Below, piece by piece: positions 22,489 to 29,619 of a DNA stretch of 37,895 nucleotides. The number at the start of each line of letters is the position of its first letter. The stretch's first letter is position 1. The DNA comes from a virus, in the IMG/VR virus record IMGVR_UViG_3300046520_000152, positions 1 to 37,895 of that record. One strand, given 5' to 3'. The translations under genes and the position numbers were made by a program. Under the pieces are notes generated by a model. It was not told the DNA's origin. It worked only from the letters and a program-made list of their open reading frames with translations, and searched no databases.

Positions 22489-23145
22489 TTAGGCGACCTT
22501 TACGGAATGCGGGACGGGACGAGCGCTCGCTGCGATGAATGCCTCAGCCTTACGGCCCAGCTCCCCAGCCTTCGCTTCCGCCTGACGGCAGTGCTTGGCG
22601 AATTCGGGCAAAAGGTGCAGGTCCTTTTCACACATCACCTGGTCGTCGAACACCTCGCTACCCGAATCGATCAGGTTGCCCATCGCGCGAATCAATGAGC
22701 CGAAGCTCAGGTTTGCGCATGCCTCGCTTTGGATACGGCGAGCACCGGTCAACCCGTGGCGACTCGCCAACTCATTCAGGCAGTGATCGCGGAACGAAGG
22801 CTCTAGAGCGTTCACCCAGGACTCTTCCAGCCACGAAGGCATCTCTGATTCACCTGATAGCCAACGCTGAACGCGTTTGAGCCAGCGGCCTGTCGCTTTC
22901 ATGAATTCGGAAGCGTCGTTGGTCGTAGCTAATGCTTCAAAATCAGGGACTACCTTGTCTTTGGCCTGATCAGCACAAGCCAAATGAAGCTGACGGCTGA
23001 GCGCCTGGGCGAAATCGTCCTGGCTCAGGTTCGTGCGGGCAATCTGGTTTTGTGCATGCGCGATCAGCACTTGGTCACGGGTAAGCGGTGCATGTCTTGA
23101 ACTGGACGTTTCCATAGGGCTCTCTCGTTCGTAATCTGTGGTCAT
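22489..23145 (-). CDS. Hypothetical early regulator-region protein
   Basis: A 218-residue protein that overlaps the cro stop by ATGA. It reads as mostly helical (TRDQVLIAHAQNQIARTNLS, then DDFAQALSRQLHLACADQA; later EAKAGELGRKAEAFIAASAR). It occupies the place of cII in lambda, but no CII-type HTH was recognised. A role in replication or lysogeny control is possible by position only. Confidence 0.7.
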   Translation of the reverse strand: MTTDYERESPMETSSSRHAPLTRDQVLIAHAQNQIARTNLSQDDFAQALSRQLHLACADQAKDKVVPDFEALATTNDASEFMKATGRWLKRVQRWLSGESEMPSWLEESWVNALEPSFRDHCLNELASRHGLTGARRIQSEACANLSFGSLIRAMGNLIDSGSEVFDDQVMCEKDLHLLPEFAKHCRQAEAKAGELGRKAEAFIAASARPVPHSVKVA

Positions 23146-23333
23146 GCCACTTCGCTACCACTGACCAGTGCTTCTTCGTACAAAGCCTCGATCGCCTTGC
23201 CGGTCTCGTAACGAACACCGGCGCCTTTACTGGCGCGGTGAATTGTTGGCTGGGTTGTTTCTGTGCGGTCCGCGATCGCCTGTTGGGAAAAGCCCATGGC
23301 GAACAAGTCACACAGCATTTGTTGAATCGTCAT
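23142..23333 (-). CDS. cro: Cro-type repressor
   Basis: A 63-residue helix-turn-helix protein (DLFAMGFSQQAIADRTETTQ, then PTIHRASKGAG). It is divergent from cI across the operator region and is the first gene of the early right operon. GGAGGG lies 6 nt before the ATG. It should bind the 16-bp dyads upstream and shut off cI. Confidence 0.88.
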   Translation of the reverse strand: MTIQQMLCDLFAMGFSQQAIADRTETTQPTIHRASKGAGVRYETGKAIEALYEEALVSGSEVA

Positions 23334-23344
23334 AGGTGCCCTCC

Positions 23345-23422
23345 AATCCGGCAGCGTATTAATTTTATGATACGCAAGCGTATTGGAACAGGCAATACAC
23401 TTCCGTAATACGTTTTTCTATT
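23345..23422. promoter_or_regulatory. OR-like operator cluster with PR and PRM
   Basis: Three dyads fit AATACG-N4-CGTATT: 23345-23360 (left half AATCCG), 23369-23384 (GATACG) and 23394-23409 (right half CGTAAT), centred 24 and 25 bp apart. A weaker fourth is at 23407-23422. The cro promoter on the minus strand reads -35 TTGCCT (23395-23390), 17 bp, -10 TATCAT (23372-23367), both under operators. A weak cI promoter with -35 TTGGAA (23383-23388) and -10 near 23406-23411 is possible. Confidence 0.8.
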
Positions 23423-23430
23423 GGTGGCCA

Positions 23431-24099
23431 ATGCACATCGGGGACCGGATATTTTCCGAAATGAGCGCGAAGGGATGGAGCGAGGGCGAACTGGCCAGAC
23501 AAGCTGGAGTGACCCAGCCGACCGTCCACAGAATCATTACCGGCGAATCGAAATCGCCGAAGCGCGATAATGTAGAGCGCATCGCTAAAGCGCTTCGAAT
23601 TCCCAGCAAATGGCTATGGGACGGCGGGCCGAAACCAGATCTTGTCGGGGTTTTCGACGCCAACGTCGAACCTGCTTCGGGCCCGGTGCGGTATTACGAG
23701 TATCCAGAAATCAGCTGGGTGCAGGCCGGCACAGCCACGGAGGCGCTGGAGTTGTCGAATATCGCAATGTGTGAAGTACACCCATCAGATGCATGGGCGG
23801 GGCCGAACGGTTTTTGGCTGAAGGTCAAGGGGCCGTCCATGACCACTACGAACGGCATGTCTTTCCCTGAGGGTATGGTGATTCTGGTCGCGCCAGGCTT
23901 CGACGTGGAGAGCGGACAGTATGTCGTGGCTAAAATGGTTGACACCAACGAGGCGACATTCAAACAGTTTGTATGGGACTCTGGTCGGGCATTCCTCAAG
24001 CCTCTTAACTCAGCATTCCCTACCGTGGAAGTTGATAGCGAGTGGCTGATTGTAGGTAAGGTCATTGATGCTAAGTGGCCTCGATCGGTTCTGGCTTGA
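23431..24099 (+). CDS. cI: CI-type repressor with S24/LexA autoprotease domain
   Basis: A 222-residue protein. Residues ~10-60 are an Xre helix-turn-helix (GELARQAGVTQPTVHRIITG). The C-terminal domain is an S24 peptidase: cleavage-site A99-G100 in WVQAGT, nucleophile S136 in KGPSM and K168 in YVVAKMV. It should keep the prophage silent and self-cleave with RecA after DNA damage. ATG 23431 has only a weak GGTGG upstream; the frame is open 16 codons further up but through the operators. Confidence 0.95.
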   Translation: MHIGDRIFSEMSAKGWSEGELARQAGVTQPTVHRIITGESKSPKRDNVERIAKALRIPSKWLWDGGPKPDLVGVFDANVEPASGPVRYYEYPEISWVQAGTATEALELSNIAMCEVHPSDAWAGPNGFWLKVKGPSMTTTNGMSFPEGMVILVAPGFDVESGQYVVAKMVDTNEATFKQFVWDSGRAFLKPLNSAFPTVEVDSEWLIVGKVIDAKWPRSVLA

Positions 24100-24144
24100 C
24101 GCTTACGAAATATCACAATCACTATTGGGCAATGGAGAGCTCGG

Positions 24145-24783
24145 ATGAAAACTGTTACGGCCGGCGTGTTCGCCATTCTTGTTTTGGGCGTCGGGTGGCT
24201 ATCTTGGAATAAATACCAATCTGTTCAAGAGACAGAAGCAGCGGCGCAAGCTGCACAGACAACAGCGGTACAGACCGAGCGACAGCTCAAGGCCAAGGGT
24301 GAAGACGGAATCACCTTTGCAGAGTACTTCAAGCGAGCTACATCTTCCATTGATAGCCTTGATGAGATTGAAGCCGGCCTCCAGGCCAGGGCATGGCAGC
24401 ATAAGCCCACAGACCGAGATGTCGCCGTTGCATTTATAGAGCAATGTAAAGCCATCATTCGCTCCGAGCAGGCCAACACTCGGTTGCTCATGAATGTAAA
24501 TAGCGCTCAGAAAATAAATGACTCTGCAAAAAAAGAGCTAAGTCAGGCTAATACCTCTGTCTCGATAGATTGGGCGCTTAAGAGATATAAGCAAACGAGT
24601 GACGAACTGATCGCAGCACTACAAGAGCAAATCGCCAGCTCCAAAGCAAGTGCAGCCAAAGTCGAAAAGCTTTTAGCGGCAGATGACGTAGTGAAAAAAG
24701 CATTTGGCAAAGGTAACGGGCTGAGCGCCGCCGTTTCCGAAACCCTCAGAAAGGCGGTTGCAGCCGATAAATCTGATAGCTGA
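24145..24783 (+). CDS. Membrane-anchored helical protein co-transcribed with cI
   Basis: A 212-residue protein. Residues ~5-20 are an uncleaved-looking membrane anchor, followed by Gln/Ala-rich coiled coil and a helical domain (FAEYFKRATSSIDSLDEIEA, later SIDWALKRYKQTSDELIAAL). GGAG stands before the ATG and a terminator follows, so it is expressed with cI in the lysogen. Genes at this place often give lysogenic conversion or superinfection exclusion. No family was recognised. Confidence 0.75.
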   Translation: MKTVTAGVFAILVLGVGWLSWNKYQSVQETEAAAQAAQTTAVQTERQLKAKGEDGITFAEYFKRATSSIDSLDEIEAGLQARAWQHKPTDRDVAVAFIEQCKAIIRSEQANTRLLMNVNSAQKINDSAKKELSQANTSVSIDWALKRYKQTSDELIAALQEQIASSKASAAKVEKLLAADDVVKKAFGKGNGLSAAVSETLRKAVAADKSDS

Positions 24784-24805
24784 AGGCCCGTTGCCCACCC
24801 CCGAG

Positions 24806-24830
24806 ACCCGCTGACGAGCGGGTTTTTTTT
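24806..24830 (+). terminator. Intrinsic terminator of the cI operon
   Basis: ACCCGCT / AGCGGGT with a 4-nt loop is followed by eight T (24823-24830). Confidence 0.9.
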
Positions 24831-24846
24831 CGCCCACCAAAAAAAT

Positions 24847-24890
24847 AATACGTAGGCGTATTGACGCGTGTTAATACGCTCACGTATTGT
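24847..24890 (+). promoter_or_regulatory. OL-like operators and PL promoter
   Basis: Two perfect copies of the dyad AATACG-N4-CGTATT, at 24847-24862 and 24873-24888, are centred 26 bp apart. A promoter overlaps both: -35 TTGACG (24861-24866), 18 bp, -10 TATTGT (24885-24890), firing rightward into the early left operon. The same consensus appears upstream of cro, so CI and Cro should control both. Confidence 0.85.
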
Positions 24891-24917
24891 TTACCCATCG
24901 CAGCGGCAACGCCGCGA

Positions 24918-24945
24918 GCAGGGTGAGAGCCCTGCCGCTCTTTAA
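24918..24945 (+). promoter_or_regulatory. Hairpin plus boxA, antitermination (nut/rrn-like) site
   Basis: The hairpin GCAGGG-TGAGAG-CCCTGC (24918-24935) is followed at once by CGCTCTTTAA (24936-24945), a full boxA consensus. It is ~20 nt from the expected PL start. The order hairpin then boxA is that of rRNA operon leaders rather than lambda nut, where boxB follows. It should load NusB/NusE so that polymerase passes terminators further down. Confidence 0.65.
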
Positions 24946-25448
24946 AAACCAGCGCAACAAATCAACAGACCGCATTGCCTCTACCGGCGACCGGTGATCA
25001 GACAGGCGAACGAGGAAAGCCTGCCAACGACAGGGAAAACCCTGGACGGCTGATCAAGGGCGAAATGCCCGAACCGCGTGAATGACCCGGCAAGCGATGC
25101 GCCCCGCCACTCCGGCGGTAATGGAGAAGATTTGAAGAATTAGCGCACCCGACAGCTTCGGCTGGGAGCGCCGGACCTCATGCACCCTGCCCCATTCCCC
25201 CGGGCACATCGCGCTGCAGCGTGCATGTTGTAAGGACCCGTGATCCGCCACCAACAGATGCTCATTGAGGTGGCGAGTAGGAAGCGCAACGCCCAACCAA
25301 CCGACGACCTGGAGCCTGCAATCAGCAGCGGGTAAAGGGCGGCGCCAGTGCCGAGGACTGGATGACAGCCGGGAAAAGACCGGCACCTGATTTCACTGGC
25401 TGGCCTTCGAGGTTGAGGGCCAGACGGGAAATCAACAGGAGCAACACC
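24946..25448 (+). other. Long structured leader of the early left operon
   Basis: Apart from a short possible ORF it holds a series of stem-loops: 24983-24995 (ACCGG/CCGGT), 25003-25023 (CAGGC/GCCTG), 25031-25044 (CAGGG-AAAA-CCCTG), 25058-25070 (GGGC-GAAAT-GCCC), 25368-25384 (GCCGG-GAAAAGA-CCGGC) and 25400-25423 (CTGGCC/GGCCAG). Several have A-rich GAAA-type loops as in boxB. It may be an RNA element for antitermination or control. Confidence 0.45.
25240..25335 (+). CDS. Possible 31-residue peptide in the leader
   Basis: A GTG at 25240 with AAGGA upstream opens a short frame (MLIEVASRKRNAQPTDDLEP inside). It has a basic centre and an acidic end. It is in roughly the position of lambda N, but is too short to call. 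Weak evidence only. Confidence 0.25.
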   Translation: MIRHQQMLIEVASRKRNAQPTDDLEPAISSG

Positions 25449-25636
25449 ATGATCTCCATTCGTGAAGTCGCCGATTCAACGCTTTATGCCCTGGGATTCC
25501 GGGACTACATGCTGAAGTAAAGGAAAACCGTGGATCGAAGCTGTTCCCAGCCTACGACGTGTTTGTCCGCGAGGCGGGCGCAAAACGTGGTCGCCAGGTG
25601 CTCACGCTGGTGTGCCCTGATTTCCGGATCGGTTGA
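25449..25636 (+). pseudogene. Small phage gene interrupted by a frameshift
   Basis: ATG at 25449 (AGGAG 7 nt upstream) reads 23 codons, REVADSTLYALGFRDYMLK then TAA at 25518. Shifting by -1 at that stop opens a second 39-codon frame with protein-like sequence (KLFPAYDVFVREAGAKRGRQ, VLTLVCPDF) ending at 25634-25636. Joined, they make a plausible 62-residue protein. There is no canonical slippery heptamer, so a one-base insertion is more likely than programmed shifting. Confidence 0.5.
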
Positions 25637-25700
25637 GCATTTCGCTGATGCAGCTTGGCAACAGGATGCATTGGGAAATCCCCCAACCTGAGGAACACCC

Positions 25701-26570
25701 ATGAAATCAAAAGTGTTACTACTGGCCGTGCTGCTGAATATTTCAGCTGTCGCCAGCGCGGCACCACCTACCCTCCGTTTCTGCACCGGCGGTGAAGGCG
25801 GCTTCTACGAAAGCCTCGGCACCAGCATCGGCAACACGATTGCCAAACAGGACGGTGGCGAGGTCAAAGTGATCAATACCGGCGGCTCAGTGGAGAACGC
25901 CGAGAAGCTGAAGGACGGCGCCTGCGACATCGCGGTCATCCAGAACGACGCGGTGATCAGTCTGCCGATGCCTGCCGATCTGAAGGTCAGCGATGCGCAT
26001 CAGGAGGTCATCTACTGGCTCCACGGCAAGGCCGGTGTCGATGACTTCGGCAAGATGGAAAAAGACAGCGTTGCTGCGAAGTATGCGTTCGCTGCGGTTT
26101 CCGGCTCTGGCGCCTTGGTGACTGTGCGCAACTGGATCAAGACCGACAAGGACTACGAAGGCGCCCGCATCGTCGAGTTTGACGACTGGTACAGCGCTGC
26201 TGAAGCAGTCGCCCAGGGCTACGTGACCAAGGCCGGTGTCCGGATTGAAATTGCCGGGATGCTGTACATCGGACGATCCGGGAAGATCCCGAGCGACATC
26301 ACTGCCGACTTCAGCAAGCAGATCATGATCGGCGAGGTGAACGACAACTCGTTCGAGGATGCCAAGGACGCCAACAACAATCCGCTTTACACGCACTGCG
26401 CGGTCGACAAGGAAGGCCAGAGCGGACTCGAAACGTCGACCATGGGCAAGCCTGACACCTACTGCCTGCGCGCTCAGATCGTCTTCAACAATGACTACCT
26501 GAAAAGCATGCAGCCTGATGAAGCCAAGAAGGTTCGCCGCGCGGTCGATAAGGGGATCACAGCGTTGTGA
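25701..26570 (+). CDS. Secreted TAXI-type solute-binding protein
   Basis: A 289-residue protein. Residues 1-20 are a signal peptide with VASA before a cut at A21. The mature part starts with the TAXI pattern (FCTGGEGGFYESLGTSIGNT, VINTGGSVENAEKLKDGACD, IAVIQNDAV). Four Cys may form disulfides. TAXI proteins feed TRAP transporters, but no permease gene is nearby; only a tiny membrane protein follows. It is probably an accessory gene acting in the periplasm, on a ligand or as an envelope modifier. Confidence 0.88.
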   Translation: MKSKVLLLAVLLNISAVASAAPPTLRFCTGGEGGFYESLGTSIGNTIAKQDGGEVKVINTGGSVENAEKLKDGACDIAVIQNDAVISLPMPADLKVSDAHQEVIYWLHGKAGVDDFGKMEKDSVAAKYAFAAVSGSGALVTVRNWIKTDKDYEGARIVEFDDWYSAAEAVAQGYVTKAGVRIEIAGMLYIGRSGKIPSDITADFSKQIMIGEVNDNSFEDAKDANNNPLYTHCAVDKEGQSGLETSTMGKPDTYCLRAQIVFNNDYLKSMQPDEAKKVRRAVDKGITAL

Positions 26571-26580
26571 AGGTGGTGCG

Positions 26581-26730
26581 GTGATCAGCCGCCTACTTGC
26601 CGTTCTCCTGCTCGGCTTCGCTCTTCTCGTCGCCGCCAGCGCTATCCACATCATATCCATGGCCTACCTGGTCGGCGTTCTGTCTGGCCTGCTCTTGGGC
26701 ATGGCGATGTGGTTCCGTTTGAGTCGCTGA
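26581..26730 (+). CDS. 49-residue two-helix membrane protein
   Basis: A GTG at 26581 follows AAGGTGG closely. Two hydrophobic helices (LLAVLLLGFALLVAASAIHI and YLVGVLSGLLLGMAMWF) end in RLSR. It begins 10 nt after the TAXI stop and is surely co-transcribed with it. It might anchor or partner that protein. Too small to be a TRAP permease. Confidence 0.6.
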   Translation: MISRLLAVLLLGFALLVAASAIHIISMAYLVGVLSGLLLGMAMWFRLSR

Positions 26731-26993
26731 GCATCGCATCACTTCTGCCCATTCAGCGAGTGGGCAGCGGGATGCGGACGAAACTGCGGCCTATAACCGC
26801 CCACCTGCTCCACCCGTGCGACGGGTGCGCCCCGCAATACTCGCGTCATAAAAAGCGTGGCAACAACTTCCCAACATCACTCGGGAAAGAGGATTTGCAG
26901 CCATGTAAACGACATTGAACCCGGCCTACTGCCTCACGCAGCGCCAGGCGAACTGGTTCACGTACGGAGGCGTTGTGAACCTGCATCAAGGAA

Positions 26994-27020
26994 AAGCCCT
27001 GTCTTGGCGGGGCTTTTTTT
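26994..27020 (+). terminator. Intrinsic terminator
   Basis: AAGCCCTG / CGGGGCTT with a 6-nt loop is followed by seven T. It lies in the otherwise gene-poor 26,731-27,119 stretch, within the early left operon, so it is a site antitermination would have to overcome. The stretch also holds an open frame 26,915-27,070 of uncertain meaning. Confidence 0.85.
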
Positions 27021-27119
27021 CACCCGGCGTTTACCCGCCAGCGCTCTCCCCTGCGCCCAACGGCAAATAGCAGGCGGTCAGAGCGCTGACGAGTACACGC
27101 AACCATCTGAGGAAAGGAC

Positions 27120-27407
27120 ATGCACCCCATCATTCAGCAGCGCGTGGATGGCCTGAACGCCATGCGCGCCCGCACTCATCTTGCCACCGCGGAGTTCTAC
27201 GCCATGATCGGTAAAGAGCCACCAGCCCAAAAGATTCGCTATCAGGTTGTCGCCAAGGGAGTTAGCGCCTACCACGTCGTGGAAATCGAAACCGGAAAGG
27301 TGCGCGGCTTCCGCTTCAACTGGAAGGATGCGGTCAACTTTGCCCAGGCCCTTGAGGCGCGCGCAGACGGTGTGAAGGTCACGCTGTCACAGGCGGTGCT
27401 GCAATGA
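27120..27407 (+). CDS. Hypothetical early phage protein
   Basis: A 95-residue protein with GAGGAAAGG before the ATG. The sequence reads AQKIRYQVVAKGVSAYHVVE, then IETGKVRGFRFNWKDAVNFA, which suggests a small alpha/beta domain. It is coupled by ATGA to the next gene. No family recognised. Confidence 0.75.
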   Translation: MHPIIQQRVDGLNAMRARTHLATAEFYAMIGKEPPAQKIRYQVVAKGVSAYHVVEIETGKVRGFRFNWKDAVNFAQALEARADGVKVTLSQAVLQ

Positions 27408-27718
27408 TTGGCGAAAGCGTGCCAGACCAGCACAAGCAGGTCGTTGCGCAGCTGTCGGCCCAGATCGATCACTACCTTGCGACCGGGCACCGAATCGAAC
27501 TGGTTCCGGCTGGGAAAAGCGGCGAGGTGCCGTTTACCGCGATCGGCAACCACCCGAAGAACCTCAAGGCAAAGCGCGACAGGCACGAGCCTCGCGTCCG
27601 TGAGCTGGCAGCCCAGGGCAACACCGCATCGGCAATCGCCACTGCCGTCGGCATCGACAGCCGCACCGTCCGGCGCATTGCCAAAGAACACAGCATCACC
27701 TTGGCCGAACCCACTTGA
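27404..27718 (+). CDS. Small helix-turn-helix protein
   Basis: A 104-residue protein. The C-terminal ~45 residues are a resolvase-type HTH (RVRELAAQGNTASAIATAVG, then IDSRTVRRIAKEHSITL). The N-terminal half may form a dimer part. Probably a DNA-binding regulator of the left operon. It starts on the stop of the previous gene. Confidence 0.8.
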   Translation: MIGESVPDQHKQVVAQLSAQIDHYLATGHRIELVPAGKSGEVPFTAIGNHPKNLKAKRDRHEPRVRELAAQGNTASAIATAVGIDSRTVRRIAKEHSITLAEPT

Positions 27719-28014
27719 TGCGCAAGATCAACAACCGCGTGCACCAGCGCCGCCGGCAAGCCTGGCTGGACTTGCCAGCGCAGCAGATCAAAGAGGCATC
27801 CCATGGAAAAGACAGCAGCCGCGAAGCACTCGGCGGCGTACCGGGCAAGGAAGAAAGCCGAGAAGAACAAGCTGGGCATCGAGAAACTGTCGGTGGATGT
27901 TCCGCTAGGAATCAACAAAAAGTTGCGCCAGCTGATGAAGACTCACGGATTCGACAACCGGCAGGAGCTGTATCAAACGATGGTGCTGTACCTGGTGGAT
28001 GCGTCGCCCGATGA
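27718..28014 (+). pseudogene. Possible gene remnant running into the next gene
   Basis: An ATG shares a base with the previous stop (TGATG) and opens a frame whose first 29 codons look natural (MRKINNRVHQRRRQAWLDLP). The rest is out of frame with the gene at 27,803 and has shadow-like composition. It may be the 5' part of a gene whose downstream part was replaced. Confidence 0.25.
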
Positions 28015-28129
28015 GGCTAAACGAATTCTGACGCCAGCGCCGTCAGGTTTTGTCGTAACTGAAAAACTAGCGCGTCAGTTGCGCGAGCTTGGAATGGCGG
28101 AGGACGATCCAGATGCAGACGAAGAATGA
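27803..28129 (+). CDS. Small basic protein, possible ribbon-helix-helix type
   Basis: A 108-residue protein with GAGG 6 nt before the ATG. A Lys/Ala/Arg-rich N-terminus (KHSAAYRARKKAEKNKLGIE) is followed by KLSVDVPLGINKKLRQLMKT and FDNRQELYQTMVLYLVDA. Strand-helix-helix with this spacing recalls Arc/MetJ-type DNA-binding proteins. The C-terminus is acidic. A regulatory role is likely but unproven. Confidence 0.75.
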   Translation: MEKTAAAKHSAAYRARKKAEKNKLGIEKLSVDVPLGINKKLRQLMKTHGFDNRQELYQTMVLYLVDASPDEAKRILTPAPSGFVVTEKLARQLRELGMAEDDPDADEE

Positions 28130-28349
28130 ACTGACCCGGGTACAGGCCGAAACCCTGACCTTCATCGCGGAGTACCGCAAGAAGAACGGTTATTCGCCGA
28201 CAGTTGCCGAGATGGCGAAAGCCGCCAATGTGAACGGCAATGCGATCTCAGACCGCATCACCGCGATGATCAAGAAAGGCGCGATCACCAAAACGCCTGG
28301 CATCGCGCGCAGTATACGGCCGACATCTGCAAGCCGCGATCAGGGTTAG
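28113..28349 (+). CDS. LexA-type DNA-binding domain protein
   Basis: A 78-residue protein matching the LexA winged helix: LTRVQAETLTFIAEYRKKNG, then YSPTVAEMAKAANVNGNAIS and a wing (AITKTPGIARSIRP). It lacks the protease domain. It might compete with host LexA at SOS boxes or control phage genes. The start at 28113 follows GGAGGA and overlaps the previous gene by 17 nt. Confidence 0.8.
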   Translation: MQTKNELTRVQAETLTFIAEYRKKNGYSPTVAEMAKAANVNGNAISDRITAMIKKGAITKTPGIARSIRPTSASRDQG

Positions 28350-28561
28350 ATGGTATCGACTCCTATTGATCCACCATCCTCGAAGCGTGCTTTGAAATTC
28401 TCTTTGTTGCACGGAGTCATTTTCCCGCATTTTGGGCATTGCTGTTGATTGCCGAACAAATGACTACCTTCAAAGCCAGCACGGTCGCCGATCCAAATCG
28501 CGGACTTGAACCAGGTTTTGCAGTACAGGCAACGCACCTGTATGTCTGTCGTCTTTGACAT
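28346..28561 (-). CDS. Zinc-ribbon protein on the opposite strand
   Basis: A 71-residue protein with VRCLYCKTWF and QCPKCGKMTPC, two CxxC knuckles 37 residues apart, expected to bind zinc. The ATG at 28561 has AAGGAG 6 nt upstream. It overlaps the LexA-like gene's end by 4 nt on the other strand. An accessory (moron-like) gene of unknown role. Confidence 0.7.
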   Translation of the reverse strand: MSKTTDIQVRCLYCKTWFKSAIWIGDRAGFEGSHLFGNQQQCPKCGKMTPCNKENFKARFEDGGSIGVDTI

Positions 28562-28660
28562 CTTCGCTCCTTCACCCGGCCCCATGCCGGTCACCACGTA
28601 TAGCCCACCACCAACCTATTCGCCACCGAACTTTCGGAGGCTTTCGCATGGAGCATTGCC

Positions 28661-29188
28661 ATGAGTGAATTTCAAATCAGCGAGGCCCAACTCGGCCTGC
28701 TGTGGCACACGCTGGGTATCCGGCCGGAGAGTCGGTATCACCGGGAAGTGTCTCGCAATTACTTCCTGACAAGCCCCGGCTATGACGATGCGAACAACCT
28801 GGACGTGCTGGTTGCGCAAGACCTGATGAAATGCGGAAAGCCACCGGGGTTCTGTGATCAGTCCGAAGTGGTTTACCGGGCGACTGACGCTGGCGAGATC
28901 TTCGCGCTGCGAAAGATGCCACCACTCCCCAAGCTTACGAAGTATCAGCAGTACCTGGACGAGGATATCGACTGCTCTTTTGCGGTGTGGCTGGGGATAG
29001 AAAAGCCAAAGCTGGAGCATCGAGGAACAAGCTGGTGGAGCAAGGATCGCCAGTTCAGGTTCAAGACCAGCCGGGCGACGGGCGATTGGTGCGCGACGCA
29101 AAAGGATGCGAAGGCCAGCTATAAAGCGGCGCTGAAGACCTCGCCCAAGCCTGGGCGGAGCGGGCAAGCCTGTTACAGCGAATTCTGA
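28661..29188 (+). CDS. Hypothetical phage protein
   Basis: A 175-residue protein. The N-terminal half (FQISEAQLGLLWHTLGIRPE, then YRATDAGEIFALRKM) recalls small phage proteins with a winged-helix-like start. The end is basic. GGAG stands 7 nt before the ATG. A six-codon frame with a stronger GGAGG starts at 28648 and overlaps this start. No function assigned. Confidence 0.75.
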   Translation: MSEFQISEAQLGLLWHTLGIRPESRYHREVSRNYFLTSPGYDDANNLDVLVAQDLMKCGKPPGFCDQSEVVYRATDAGEIFALRKMPPLPKLTKYQQYLDEDIDCSFAVWLGIEKPKLEHRGTSWWSKDRQFRFKTSRATGDWCATQKDAKASYKAALKTSPKPGRSGQACYSEF

Positions 29189-29215
29189 TCACACCAGCGT
29201 ATCAGCCGCCAGACC

Positions 29216-29494
29216 TCATCCTTCGCTCTCTCGGTGCTTGGAAATATTACGATACCCTCCCTGCACCATGCGGCTTAGCTGGTATTCCTCCCGGATCTGC
29301 GCAATGAGGTCGGAAATAAACCTGATAGACGTCAGGTCGGACACCGGGATACCTGGCACCGTCATGCCAATCTCATGGGTATCGGGATCGATCAATTGAA
29401 TTGTCATGACTCTCGTCGGGGAAATGCTGCAAATGCATTTCACTGGCAAAAAGCCTGACTCGACGATGTGTCGCAGCTCCAAATCGGAAATCAT
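29216..29494 (-). CDS. DUF1652 protein
   Basis: A 92-residue protein with the Pseudomonas DUF1652 pattern: MISDLELRHIVESGFLPVKC, then SISPTRVMTIQLIDPDTHEI, MTVPGIPVSDLTSIRFISDL. Function unknown. These genes are numerous in Pseudomonas chromosomes, so this one may be host-derived cargo. ATG 29494 is preferred to the longer frame from the match. Confidence 0.85.
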   Translation of the reverse strand: MISDLELRHIVESGFLPVKCICSISPTRVMTIQLIDPDTHEIGMTVPGIPVSDLTSIRFISDLIAQIREEYQLSRMVQGGYRNISKHRESEG

Positions 29495-29619
29495 CTCTGT
29501 GCCCTTAATGCGTGGGTGTATAGAGACGACAAAACCCGCCACTTGGCATTCGCCCTAATGGACGAGTGGTCAGAAATTACCAGACGACCCAACCATGCCG
29601 GCCTAATCACACCAGCGCA

